Shown here piece after piece: positions 43,522 through 52,363 of a DNA stretch of 64,000 nucleotides. Every line of letters begins with the position of its first letter. Position 1 is the stretch's first letter. The position numbers and the translations under genes are program-made. The notes under the pieces were generated by a model. The model was not told the origin of the DNA. It saw only the letters and a list, made by a program, of their open reading frames with translations, and made no database searches. Source of the DNA: Actinomadura meyerae (GTDB lineage: Bacteria > Actinomycetota > Actinomycetes > Streptosporangiales > Streptosporangiaceae); assembly GCF_900188445.1 (NCBI RefSeq), contig NZ_FZOR01000002.1, forward strand, positions 1 to 64,000, given 5' to 3'.

Positions 43522-44756
43522 GAGGCACTCCCCGCGGCCCCGCGGGCCAGGTCGTGGCCGGTGGCCAGTTCGGCGGCGACGGCCCGCTGCTGGAGCCGGA
43601 TCTCCCAGCGCCGGACGAGCTCGTACACGATGACGACGGTCAGCACGACCACGCCCTGCATGACCCCGACGATCTCCTTCGGCACGTCGACCTCCTGGAG
43701 CACGTCGGAGGTCTGGTCGAGGAACGCGAACAGCAGCGCGGCGAGCGCGATGCCGGCCGGATGGTTGCGGCCGAGCAGCGCCACCGTGATGCCGGTGAAG
43801 CCGAGCCCGGCCGGGAAGTTCAGCGAGTACTCGTAGGACGCGCCGAGCAGCTCCGGCATGCCGATCAGGCCGGCCACCACGCCGGACGCGACCATCGTGT
43901 AGACGATCATGCGGCGGGCGTTGACGCCGCTGGCCTGCGCGGCGGACGCCGACAGCCCCGACACCTTCAGGTCGAAGCCGAACCGGGTGTAGTTGATCAC
44001 GACCCAGAACACGATCCCGACGATGATCGCGAGCGGCAGCAGCCCGTACACGTCGCCGGGCAGGTCGAGGCCGAGCGAGGACAGGAAGCCGTTCAGCGAC
44101 CCGACCCGCCCCGACTCGGGGATCTGCGCGGTCGCGACGTTGTTGCTGCCCGGCCGCACCTCGGCGAGCCGCTTGTCGTTCAGCAGGTAGGCGATGACGC
44201 CGGTCGCGATCGCGTTCAGCATGATCGTGGACAGCACCTCGCTGACCCCGCGGGTCACCTTCAGCACGCCCGCGATCGCGGCCCACAGCCCGCCGACGAC
44301 CATCGCGGCGACGATCACCAGGAGCTGCCCGAACGGGGCGGGCAGGGTGATCGCGCCGCCGAGCGCGGCGGCGAGGAACGCGGCGATCCGGTACTGGCCG
44401 TCGACGCCGATGTTCAGCAGCGCCATCCGGAACCCGATCGCCACCGCGACCGCCGACAGGTAGTACCGGGTCGCGCGGTTGACGATGTCGACCAGCGAGT
44501 TCTCGGTGGTGCCGTAGTCGATCATGCTCTGGATCGAGCTGATCGGGTCGGCGCCGGTGACCCGCAGCAGGATCATCGTGATGCCGAGCGAGATCAGCAG
44601 CGCCAGCACCGGCGCGCCGATCTTCAGGCCCAGGCCGGTCGGGCCCATCCCCCGCAGGATCGCCTTCCACGCCGGAACCGGCTCCGGGACGTCCTTCGGG
44701 GCGTCCTCGGGGGGTTCGCCGCCGCCCGGCGGCGTGGGGTCCTTCGGATCGCTCAT
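43518..44756 (-). CDS. nucleoside ABC transporter permease 1
   Basis: 412 residues with a Pro/Glu-rich cytoplasmic N-terminus (~1-35), then ~9-10 membrane helices. The family segments are IAIGFRMALLNIGVDGQYRIAAFLAAALGGA and LKVSGLSASAAQASGVNARRMIVYTMVASGVVAGLIG. It overlaps both neighbours by four bases (ATPase stop, permease 2 start), giving fixed stoichiometry of the three membrane parts. Confidence 0.92.
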   Translation of the reverse strand: MSDPKDPTPPGGGEPPEDAPKDVPEPVPAWKAILRGMGPTGLGLKIGAPVLALLISLGITMILLRVTGADPISSIQSMIDYGTTENSLVDIVNRATRYYLSAVAVAIGFRMALLNIGVDGQYRIAAFLAAALGGAITLPAPFGQLLVIVAAMVVGGLWAAIAGVLKVTRGVSEVLSTIMLNAIATGVIAYLLNDKRLAEVRPGSNNVATAQIPESGRVGSLNGFLSSLGLDLPGDVYGLLPLAIIVGIVFWVVINYTRFGFDLKVSGLSASAAQASGVNARRMIVYTMVASGVVAGLIGMPELLGASYEYSLNFPAGLGFTGITVALLGRNHPAGIALAALLFAFLDQTSDVLQEVDVPKEIVGVMQGVVVLTVVIVYELVRRWEIRLQQRAVAAELATGHDLARGAAGSAS

Positions 44757-46291
44757 GACTCGCCGCCCGCGCCGGTCATGGCGGAGCCGAGCTCCTCGGG
44801 GGTGACGGTCCGCGGATCGACCTCCGCGACCAGCCGTCCCCGCAGGATCACGTGCAGGGTGTCGGACATACCGATGAGTTCCTCAAGATCGGCGCTGATC
44901 AGCAGCACGGCCAGCCCGTCCGCGCGGGCCTGCCGCAGGTAGTCCCAGATGGCGGCCTGGGCGCCGACGTCGATGCCGCGGGTCGGGTGCGCGGCGATCA
45001 GCAGGTGCGGGTCGCCGGACATCTCCCGGCCGACGATGAGCTTCTGCTGGTTGCCGCCCGACAGCGCGGCGGCGGGCACCTCGATGCCCGGCGTCCGGAC
45101 GTCGTACTCGCGGACGATCCGGGTGGTGTCGCGGCGGGCGCCGCGGCGGTCGGTCCAGGGGCCGCGGACGTTCGGCCGCCGGGTCTGGTGGCCGAGCATC
45201 CGGTTCTCCCAGAGCGTCCCCTCCAGGATGAGGCCGTGCCGGTGCCGGTCCTCGGGGATGTAGGCGATGCCGGCCTCGCGGCGCCGCCGCGTCGGCCAGT
45301 GCGCGATGTCGTCGCCGCCGTACACGATCGTCCCGGCGTCCGCGTGCCGGATGCCCATGATCGCTTCGATCAGCTCGGTCTGCCCGTTGCCCTCGACCCC
45401 GGCCAGCCCGACGATCTCGCCGCGCCGGATGCGCAGCGACACGTCGTCCACCACGGGACGGCCCTCGGGGGTCAGCACCGTCAGCCCGCCGATGTCCAGC
45501 TGGACGTCCTCGGTGACGGTCGACTCGCGCAGCTCGGGGGTGGGCAGCTCGGACCCGACCATCAGCTCGGCGAGCCGCCGGGAGGTGACCTCGGCGGGGT
45601 CGAGCCGGGTCGCGACGGTGGTGCCGCGCCGGATCACCGAGATGGTGTCGGCGACGGCGAGCACCTCGTCCAGCTTGTGCGAGATGAACAGCACGGTGAG
45701 GCCCTCGGCGCGCAGCTCCCGCAGGTTGCCGAACAGCTCGTCGACCTCCTGCGGGACGAGCACCGCGGTCGGCTCGTCCAGGATCAGCACGCGGGCGCCC
45801 CGGTACAGCACCTTGAGGATCTCCACGCGCTGCCGCTCGCCGACGCCGAGGTCCTCGACCAGGGTGTCGGGGTCGACGCGCAGCCCGTAGGCGCGCGCCA
45901 TCTCCTTGATCTTGGCGCGAGCGGCGGCGAAGTCGATCCGGCCGCGCCGCCATCCCTTCGCCCGGGGCTCGGCGCCGAGCACCACGTTCTCCAGCACGGT
46001 CAGGTTGTCGGCCAGCTTGAAGTGCTGGTGGACCATGCCGATGCCGCGGCCGATCGCGTCGGCCGGGGTCCGGAAGGAGACATGCTCGCCGCCGACCTCG
46101 ATGGTGCCCTCGTCCGGTCGCTGCATCCCGTAGAGGATTTTCATCAGCGTGGACTTGCCGGCGCCGTTCTCACCGCAGAGCGCGTGCACCTCGCCGCGCT
46201 CGATGGTGAGGTTGATGTCGCGGTTGGCCACCACTCCGGGGAACCGCTTGGTGATCGATGTCAGCCGCACGGCCGGCACCTGGTCAGGCAC
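44753..46291 (-). CDS. nucleoside ABC transporter ATPase (two ABC domains)
   Basis: 512 residues from the GTG at 46291 (GGAGGAGG upstream). Domain 1: Walker A GENGAGKST, signature LGVGERQRVEILK and Walker B VLILDEPTAVL. Domain 2: a degenerate Walker A region (GVEGNGQTELIE), signature LSGGNQQKLIVGRE, and HLLIAAHPTRGIDVG as Walker B, where the second domain is catalytically weakened as in ribose/nucleoside transporters of this family. It is a cytosolic motor for the two permeases. A strong hairpin stands before it. Confidence 0.93.
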   Translation of the reverse strand: MPDQVPAVRLTSITKRFPGVVANRDINLTIERGEVHALCGENGAGKSTLMKILYGMQRPDEGTIEVGGEHVSFRTPADAIGRGIGMVHQHFKLADNLTVLENVVLGAEPRAKGWRRGRIDFAAARAKIKEMARAYGLRVDPDTLVEDLGVGERQRVEILKVLYRGARVLILDEPTAVLVPQEVDELFGNLRELRAEGLTVLFISHKLDEVLAVADTISVIRRGTTVATRLDPAEVTSRRLAELMVGSELPTPELRESTVTEDVQLDIGGLTVLTPEGRPVVDDVSLRIRRGEIVGLAGVEGNGQTELIEAIMGIRHADAGTIVYGGDDIAHWPTRRRREAGIAYIPEDRHRHGLILEGTLWENRMLGHQTRRPNVRGPWTDRRGARRDTTRIVREYDVRTPGIEVPAAALSGGNQQKLIVGREMSGDPHLLIAAHPTRGIDVGAQAAIWDYLRQARADGLAVLLISADLEELIGMSDTLHVILRGRLVAEVDPRTVTPEELGSAMTGAGGES

Positions 46292-46358
46292 GAGTGCCCC
46301 TCCTCCTGCCTCGAACGTGCTCGGACGGCGCCGCGGGACGGGGCCGGGGACACGCCGC

Positions 46359-46396
46359 CGCACCGGGGGCCGCCCGCCTGGACGGCCCCCGGTGCG
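46359..46396 (-). terminator. intercistronic hairpin between the binding-protein and ATPase genes
   Basis: A perfect 14-bp GC stem (46359-46372 with 46383-46396) and a 10-nt loop in the 179-bp gap. It probably lowers read-through so that the lipoprotein is made in excess over the membrane parts, a usual arrangement in ABC importers. Confidence 0.65.
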
Positions 46397-46470
46397 CGGT
46401 CGCCACCGGGTGGCGCGGTCTCACGCCGCCACCGTGCGGGGACGCCGCCCCGCTCGCCCCGATCGCCGGC

Positions 46471-47529
46471 TCACGCCTTGGTCGGGACCTTGATCTCGCC
46501 GCTGACGATCTTGGCCTTGAGCTCGTCCAGCTTGGCCTTGATGTCGTCGACGTTGCCGCCGGTCGTGGAGTAGCCGACCCCGTCGTTCTTGAGGTCGTAC
46601 GTGGTCGTGCCGGCCTTGAAGGTGTTCTTGGCGACGCTCTCGACGAAGTCGAACACCGAGAGGTCGACGTGCTTCACCATCGAGGTGAGGATGTGCTGCT
46701 TCACCCCGGCGACCGCGGGCTGGTTGTACTGGTCGGAGTCGACGCCGATGGCCCACTTGCCGGCCGCGCCGACCGTCTTGATGACGCCGATGCCGGCGCC
46801 GCCCGCGGCGTGGTAGATGACGTCCGCGCCCTGGTCGAGCTGGCCCTTGGCGGCCTCGTTGCCGAGGCTGGTGTCCTTGAAGCCGTTGAAGTTCGGCGGC
46901 TGCGTCAGGTACTTCGCCGGCAGGATCTTGATGTCCGGCTTGGCCGCCTTGGCGCCCGCCTCGTACCCGGCCTGGAACTTGTGGATCAGCGGCACGTTGA
47001 CGCCGCCGATGAAGCCGATCGTGCCGGTCTTGGACTTCAGCGCGGCGGCCGCGCCGACCAGGAAGGAGCCCTGCTCCTCGGCGAAGCAGGCGCCGCTGAC
47101 GTTCTCGCCCTCGACCTTGCACTGGTCGGCGTCGACGACGAGGAACTTGGTGTTCGGGAAGTCCTTGGCGACCTTGACGATCGAGGTGGTGTAGGCGAAC
47201 CCGACACCGATGATCGGGTTGTAGCCCTTGTTGGCCAGCAGCCGCAGGCGGGACTCCTTGTCGGAGTCCGGCTCGTCCGGCTTGGCCGAGATCTCCTCGG
47301 TCTCGAGCTTCAGGTCCTGCTTGGCCTTGTCGAGGCCCGCGGCGGCCGAGTCGTTGAAGGACTGGTCGCCCCGGCCGCCGATGTCGAAGGCGAGACCGAT
47401 CTTGAGGGTCTTCTTGCCGTCGCCGTCACCGCCACCGGTGTCCGCCTTCTTGCCGCCGCACGCGGAAGCGCTGAGCAGCAGCGCCGCACCCGTCACGGTG
47501 ACGAGCGAAGTCTTGAGTCCACGGCGCAA
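46471..47529 (-). CDS. BMP-family nucleoside-binding lipoprotein
   Basis: 352 residues from a TTG at 47529, chosen because AAGGAG lies eight bases before it and a lipoprotein signal follows at once (LRRGLKTSLVTVTGAALLLSASACGG, lipid-bearing Cys near residue 25). The mature BMP domain has LKIGLAFDIGGRGDQSFNDSAAAGLDKA, GYNPIIGVGFAYTT and KWAIGVDSDQYNQP, a type I binding-protein fold related to PnrA/Med nucleoside-binding proteins. First gene of the nucleoside operon, with a 9-bp inverted repeat in its leader. Confidence 0.93.
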   Translation of the reverse strand: MRRGLKTSLVTVTGAALLLSASACGGKKADTGGGDGDGKKTLKIGLAFDIGGRGDQSFNDSAAAGLDKAKQDLKLETEEISAKPDEPDSDKESRLRLLANKGYNPIIGVGFAYTTSIVKVAKDFPNTKFLVVDADQCKVEGENVSGACFAEEQGSFLVGAAAALKSKTGTIGFIGGVNVPLIHKFQAGYEAGAKAAKPDIKILPAKYLTQPPNFNGFKDTSLGNEAAKGQLDQGADVIYHAAGGAGIGVIKTVGAAGKWAIGVDSDQYNQPAVAGVKQHILTSMVKHVDLSVFDFVESVAKNTFKAGTTTYDLKNDGVGYSTTGGNVDDIKAKLDELKAKIVSGEIKVPTKA

Positions 47530-47561
47530 GGTAGCGCTCCTTCCGTTCCCCACCCACGGTC

Positions 47562-47582
47562 CGGTGACCGATGCGGTCACCG
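47562..47582. promoter_or_regulatory. inverted repeat in the leader of the nucleoside operon
   Basis: CGGTGACCG-ATG-CGGTCACCG, perfect 9-bp arms with a 3-bp centre, 33 bp before the lipoprotein TTG. It is a likely repressor operator for the uptake/catabolism operon, or a leader hairpin. Confidence 0.6.
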
Positions 47583-47750
47583 AAATCGATGGGACGCTAC
47601 CTCGCGAACAAGGGCAAACCTCCCGCCTGCACCGATTCGCAATAGGTCCGTTACCAATGCGTACGCATATCGCCACAGGTCAGCGGCGCATCGGGGCCCT
47701 GAGCGGGACGGGGAGCGCGCCGCGGCGGCGCTCACCATCGAAGGGAGCGA

Positions 47751-47769
47751 CGGTCACGGAGCGTGACCG
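47751..47769 (-). terminator. hairpin after the M20 hydrolase gene
   Basis: CGGTCACG-GAG-CGTGACCG, perfect 8-bp stem with a 3-nt loop, 11 bp past the minus-strand stop. Its arms resemble the operator at 47562, so a regulatory role is not excluded. Confidence 0.55.
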
Positions 47770-47779
47770 GACGGCGGGA

Positions 47780-49438
47780 TCAGGCCAGCGCGGCACCCTC
47801 GACCGGCTCGGCGTCGCCGGGCCGGCCGCCCTCCCACAGCGCGGTCAGCGCGGTCGCGCTCAGCACCCGCAGGCCGACCGCGATGCACCGCTCGTCGACG
47901 TCGAAGTCGCCCCGGTGCAGGTCGTACTCGCCGGGCGAGCCGGGGGTGCGGACGCCGAGCCGGGCCAGCGCGCCGGGGATCGACTCCAGGTACCAGCCGA
48001 AGTCCTCGCCGCCGAGGCTCTGCGGGGTCGGCACGACGCCGTCCTCGTCCATGACCTGCGCGGCCGCGTCGCGGAACATCTGCACGCTCGCCGCCTCGTT
48101 CACGGTCGGCGGGACGCCCCGGACGTACTCCAGCGACGCCTCCACGTCGTAGGCGGCGGCGACCGACTGGAGCAGCGCCTTCATCATCTCCGGCGCGCGG
48201 TGCCACGCCTCGTCGTCCAGGCAGCGGACGGTGCCCTCGGCGATGCCGTCGTCCGGGATCGCGTTCGCCACGGACCCGGCCGACACCCGCCCCCACACCA
48301 GCGACAGGCTGGAGCGCGGGTCGACGCGCCGCGACAGCGCGGACGGCAGCTCGGTGACGATCTTGGCGAGCGCGTACACCAGGTCGGCGGTCAGGTGCGG
48401 CCGGGCGGTGTGCCCGCCGGGCCCGGTGACCTTGACGTACACCTTGTCGCAGGCCGCGGTGATCGGGCCGCTGCGCAGCCCGAGCTGGCCGACCTCGATG
48501 CGCGGGTCGCAGTGCAGCGCGAACGCCCGGTCGACGCCCGCGATGCCGCCGGCCGCCATCACGTCCAGCGCCCCGCCCGGGATCTCCTCGGCGGGCTGGA
48601 ACAGCAGCCGGACGCGGCCCGGCAGCAGCCCGGCCGCGGCCTGCTGCGCGAGGAACAGGCCGGCGCCCAGCACCATCACGGTGTGGACGTCGTGGCCGCA
48701 CGCGTGCGCGACGCCGGGGACGGTCGACCGGTAGGGGACGCCCTCCTTCTCGTCCTCCAGCGGGAGCGCGTCGATGTCGGCCCGCAGCGCGACCGTGGTG
48801 CCGTCGGCGGGGCCGATGTCGCAGAACAGGCCGGTGCCCTTCGGCAGGATCACCGGGTCGAGGCCGGCGGCGCGCAGCCGCTCGGCGATCTTCGCGGTCG
48901 TGCGGTGCTCGGCGTAGCCCAGCTCGGGGTGCGCGTGCAGGTCGCGGCGGAAGGCGATCAGCTCGGCCTCGTGCGCGGCGAGGAAGGCGTCGAGCTCCGG
49001 CTGCAGGACGGCGCCGCCGAGGGGCACGGGCGCCGGGCGGGCAGCGTCGCCCGGCGCGGCGGCGCCGGGCAGGGCGGACGCGTCGGCGGACGCGGGCGCC
49101 GCGTCGCCGGGTGCCGCGGGCCCGGCCGGGCGGGCGGCGGCGCCGGCCTCCCGGTCTCCGTGGTCCGCGGCGGTGCGTGGTTCAAGGCCGGGCATCACCC
49201 CGGGTCCCGGATGTGTCATGTGCGCCCCCTGCGCGACGGCGGGGCCGAACGGCGCCCGCCCAGTGGTGCTCCCGTTCTCGGGAACGTTCTCTGCCTTCTC
49301 TTCGCTCTTCGGCGGCTTCGCGTTCACCGGGCCGGACGGGTTCGCGGGTCCGGTCCGGCCGGTGCGGCCCGGGGGGTTCGCCGGCCCGACCCGCTCGGCG
49401 GGGCGGGCCGTCCGCTGCGGCCTGTCAGGCTCCGGCAT
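47780..49438 (-). CDS. M20-family amidohydrolase with long disordered N-terminus
   Basis: 552 residues from the ATG at 49438 (GGGGGAGGT seven bases upstream; a later ATG at 49219 is an alternative). The first ~145 residues are Pro/Ala/Gly-rich without structure. The M20D domain follows: FRRDLHAHPELGYAEHRT, VALRADIDALPLEDE (metal Asp), VAHACGHDVHTVMVLGAG (metal Cys/His), LLFQPAEE (metal Glu), and AFALHCDPRIEVG. It hydrolyses N-acyl or aminoacyl amides; AmiA/AmiB-type enzymes lie in the same neighbourhood in mycobacteria. It overlaps the ligase stop by 14 bp. Confidence 0.88.
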   Translation of the reverse strand: MPEPDRPQRTARPAERVGPANPPGRTGRTGPANPSGPVNAKPPKSEEKAENVPENGSTTGRAPFGPAVAQGAHMTHPGPGVMPGLEPRTAADHGDREAGAAARPAGPAAPGDAAPASADASALPGAAAPGDAARPAPVPLGGAVLQPELDAFLAAHEAELIAFRRDLHAHPELGYAEHRTTAKIAERLRAAGLDPVILPKGTGLFCDIGPADGTTVALRADIDALPLEDEKEGVPYRSTVPGVAHACGHDVHTVMVLGAGLFLAQQAAAGLLPGRVRLLFQPAEEIPGGALDVMAAGGIAGVDRAFALHCDPRIEVGQLGLRSGPITAACDKVYVKVTGPGGHTARPHLTADLVYALAKIVTELPSALSRRVDPRSSLSLVWGRVSAGSVANAIPDDGIAEGTVRCLDDEAWHRAPEMMKALLQSVAAAYDVEASLEYVRGVPPTVNEAASVQMFRDAAAQVMDEDGVVPTPQSLGGEDFGWYLESIPGALARLGVRTPGSPGEYDLHRGDFDVDERCIAVGLRVLSATALTALWEGGRPGDAEPVEGAALA

Positions 49439-50591
49439 GTACGACCTCCCCCAGTGTGACGAACCGGTCCTCCGCGAGCTCGGTGATCGCCGCGTCGACG
49501 ATGTTCTCCAGCGTCCCGCCGCCGGCGCGGATCGCGCGCTGCCGCTCGTACGGGGCGCCGTGCTCCAGTACCTCGCCGGCGACCTTGAGCTCCTCGGCGC
49601 AGCCGAGCCGGTCGGCGACGGGCTCCAGCTCGCGGATCAGCTCGTACAGCTCGTCCCGCAGCGGCGCGGTGCTGCCGCGGTCGTCGGTGATGACGATCGC
49701 GTCCAGCCCGTACCGGGTCGCGCGCCACTTGTTGTCGCGGACCACCCAGGCGGCGGGGCGGGGCAGCGTGTAGCCCCGGTCGAGCTGCTGGTCGAACAGC
49801 GCGACCAGGCTCTGGCACAGCGCCGCCGCCATCCCCACCTCGCGCATGGTGGGGATGCCGTCGAACATCCTGATCTCGATGGTGCCGAAGTCGGGATGCG
49901 GGCGGATGTCCCACCAGACCTCTTTGATGCTCCTTATGGTTCCCGAACGCATCAGCGTGGCCATGTAATCCTCGAAGGCCGCCCAGTCGTCTAGCAGGTG
50001 GGGCGGTCCGGCCGTCGGCATCTGGCCGAAGACGACCGCCCGGCAGGACGCGAGGCCGGTGTCCCCGGCGCTCCAGAACGGGCTGGACGCCGTCAGGGCC
50101 AGGAAGTGCGGAAGGTAGGACGAGAGCGCGTTGATGATCGGAATGGCCTTGGCGCCGTCGGAGACGCCGACGTGGACGTGAACGCCGAAGGTCTGGATGC
50201 GGCGGGCCAGCCACTGCATCTCCTCGATCAGCTGGGCGTAGCGGCCCATGGGCGCCATGACGGCGTCCCGCCAGTCGCTGATCGGGTGGGTGCCGGTGCA
50301 CGCCAGCGCGATGCCGCGCTCGGCGGCGGCGCCCCGCAGCGCGGTGAGGGTGGCGGAGAGGTCGGCCTTGGCCTCGCCCACGGTGTCGCAGATTCCGGTC
50401 ACGACCTCGACCATCGACTCCATCAGCTCGTGACGGATCCGGGGGTTGTCGCCCTCGAGGCTCAGCGCGGGCAGGGCGGCGAGCACCTCGCGTGCGTCCT
50501 GCCGCAGGTGCCTGGTCTCCGCATCGACCAGCTGGATCTCCCACTCGACGCCGAGCGTCGCGCCGTTCGATGCGTTGAAGTCAATGGCCAC
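49425..50591 (-). CDS. carboxylate-amine ligase, GCS2/YbdK family
   Basis: 388 residues from the GTG at 50591 (ACGGAGGT six bases upstream; the reading extends further but is unrelated in composition). Family signatures are LGVEWEIQLVDAETRHL at the N-terminus, GTHPISDWRD, FGVHVHVGV and FGTIEIRMFDGIPTM. YbdK-type enzymes make gamma-glutamyl-cysteine weakly or ligate other amines to a carboxylate with ATP; in a mycothiol organism the natural substrate is unclear. It is followed by the M20 hydrolase gene, to which it is translationally coupled. Confidence 0.88.
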   Translation of the reverse strand: MAIDFNASNGATLGVEWEIQLVDAETRHLRQDAREVLAALPALSLEGDNPRIRHELMESMVEVVTGICDTVGEAKADLSATLTALRGAAAERGIALACTGTHPISDWRDAVMAPMGRYAQLIEEMQWLARRIQTFGVHVHVGVSDGAKAIPIINALSSYLPHFLALTASSPFWSAGDTGLASCRAVVFGQMPTAGPPHLLDDWAAFEDYMATLMRSGTIRSIKEVWWDIRPHPDFGTIEIRMFDGIPTMREVGMAAALCQSLVALFDQQLDRGYTLPRPAAWVVRDNKWRATRYGLDAIVITDDRGSTAPLRDELYELIRELEPVADRLGCAEELKVAGEVLEHGAPYERQRAIRAGGGTLENIVDAAITELAEDRFVTLGEVVHAGA

Positions 50592-51009
50592 GGCCAACCT
50601 CCGTCCACAATCCTTGCAGGTCGTTGCGTGGCACGTGGCGCAATTCAGCCAGCGGGTCCCTAAGCCTGGACAAACGCCGGTCCAGGTCACGTGTTCGTTC
50701 CATGATGGCGCCCGTGCCCGCCACCCTGCCGGATGTCCATGCCCTTTGCGGATCAATTGACTCATGCGGGCGGGGGGCGGACCTCCATGGGTCCTACTTT
50801 CCGGTCATTGATCTTGTCCGGGACATCACTAGATCGGACTAGTCAGTCCGTCCAAAACTACCTTTTGTGACGGACGGTAACCGATGCGGGCTGTCCCTTA
50901 CGTACCGTCATATCACGTTTGCACCATGCGTCGCTTCCGTACCTTGCTTGCCGCGTTCGCGGTCGGGTACCCCTTCGCCGGATAGGTCGCCTACTCTTCG
51001 GGGGAAGTC
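50592..51009. other. 418-bp divergent promoter region
   Basis: It lies between the ligase (minus) and the carboxypeptidase (plus). It is AT-richer around 50800-50940 and has the inverted repeat at 50835-50850. No convincing gene; a minus-strand extension of the ligase frame here carries CATCHATTC-type residues but is probably not translated. Confidence 0.5.
50835..50850. promoter_or_regulatory. inverted repeat in the divergent promoter
   Basis: CGGACT-AGTC-AGTCCG, perfect 6-bp arms, followed by CCGTCC and, 20 bp later, GGACGG. A candidate operator for either divergent gene. Confidence 0.4.
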
Positions 51010-52362
51010 ATGGGCGTTGGCCGCCTGCGCGCCGGGAGCGACCGCGCTCCCACGGGACGAAGGAGCGTCGGGAGCTTGCGAGCTGAGCGACGAGGGCCGG
51101 CCGGCGTGCGCCGCGCCCTGACGGTGACCGTGATCCCGCTCGCGGCGGCCTCCGTCGCCGCCGCCCCTGTGCTGACCGCGGCCCCCGCCACGGCGGCCCA
51201 GGCCACGGCCCGGGCCGCGGGTTCACCGCCGCTCACCGCCGCGCCCGCCACCCCCGCGCCCTCGGCGGGGACGGTCGGCGGGCCGAAGCTGGCCTCCCGC
51301 GGCATCGTCGCGAACGCGGCCCCCGGCGTCCCCGCCCCGCCCAAGATCAAGGCGGCGTCCTACCTGATCGCGGACGCCGACACCGGCGAGGTCCTCGCCG
51401 CCAAGGACCCGCACGGCCGCTACCTCCCGGCCAGCACGATCAAGACGCTGACCGCGCTCGCGCTGATCCCCCGGCTGGACGCGAACCGGCTCGTCCGCCC
51501 GTCGCAGAAGGCGTGCGACGTGGAGGGCACCAAGGTCGGAATGACCCCCAAGATGCAGTACAAGGTCTCCGAGCTGTTCCACGCGATGCTGATGATGTCC
51601 GCCAACGACGCGGCGTACACGCTCGCCGAGGCGGACGGCGGGGTGCGGCAGACCCTCGCCCACATGAACGCCGAGGCGAAGCGGATCAACGCCCTCGACA
51701 CCCTCGCCGGGTCGCCGAACGGGCTCGACCGCGACCTCGGGCTGGACGTCCGCAGCCAGCACACCTCGGCCTACGACCTGGCGCTGATCCTGCGGGAGGG
51801 CATGAAGAACCCCGCCTTCCGCGCCTACATGCAGGCCATCGACTTCAAGTTCCCCGCGCCGCCGACCAAGAAGGAGCGCAAGAAGGGCAAGAAGGTCGGC
51901 GGGTACCCGATCCACACCCACAACCACATGCTCCCGGGCGAGCGCTCGGCCTACCAGGGCATGATCGGCGGCAAGAACGGCTACACGATCGCCGCCCGGC
52001 AGACGTTCGTCGCGGCGGCGCGGCGCGGCGGGCACACGATCGTGATCTCGCTGATGCGGGCGGACCAGCCGCCGTCCCCGTACGCGGCCAAGCTCCTGAA
52101 CTGGGGGTTCGCGGCGCGCGGCAAGGTGGAGCCGGTGGGCGCGCTCGTCCCGCCCGGCAAGATCGGGGAGGCCCGCAAGGACACCGGTTCGAGCGGCGTG
52201 CTGCCGGACGGCCCGCTCGCCTCGGACGACTCGTCCCGCCGCTGGCTGCTGTTCGGCGGCGGCACGGCGGGCGCCCTGCTCGCGATCGCGGTGCTGTTCG
52301 TGGTGCTGCGGCGCCGGCGCCGGCTGGAGGCCCGCGCCTACTCCCGCGACACCGGCCGGTAG
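51010..52362 (+). CDS. dacC: D-alanyl-D-alanine carboxypeptidase (serine type, low-molecular-weight PBP)
   Basis: 450 residues. A basic N-terminus and signal helix (~32-62), an Ala/Pro-rich spacer, then a peptidase S11 domain. SxxK at 142-145 (STIK), SxN at 197-199 (SAN) and, in place of KTG, KNG at 320-322. A C-terminal membrane helix (~410-432) anchors it with a basic tail. It trims the last D-Ala from peptidoglycan peptides. GGGGAA precedes the ATG. The convergent YihY gene starts its stop two bases after this one. The symbol is a family-level name. Confidence 0.92.
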   Translation: MGVGRLRAGSDRAPTGRRSVGSLRAERRGPAGVRRALTVTVIPLAAASVAAAPVLTAAPATAAQATARAAGSPPLTAAPATPAPSAGTVGGPKLASRGIVANAAPGVPAPPKIKAASYLIADADTGEVLAAKDPHGRYLPASTIKTLTALALIPRLDANRLVRPSQKACDVEGTKVGMTPKMQYKVSELFHAMLMMSANDAAYTLAEADGGVRQTLAHMNAEAKRINALDTLAGSPNGLDRDLGLDVRSQHTSAYDLALILREGMKNPAFRAYMQAIDFKFPAPPTKKERKKGKKVGGYPIHTHNHMLPGERSAYQGMIGGKNGYTIAARQTFVAAARRGGHTIVISLMRADQPPSPYAAKLLNWGFAARGKVEPVGALVPPGKIGEARKDTGSSGVLPDGPLASDDSSRRWLLFGGGTAGALLAIAVLFVVLRRRRRLEARAYSRDTGR

Positions 52363-52363
52363 G

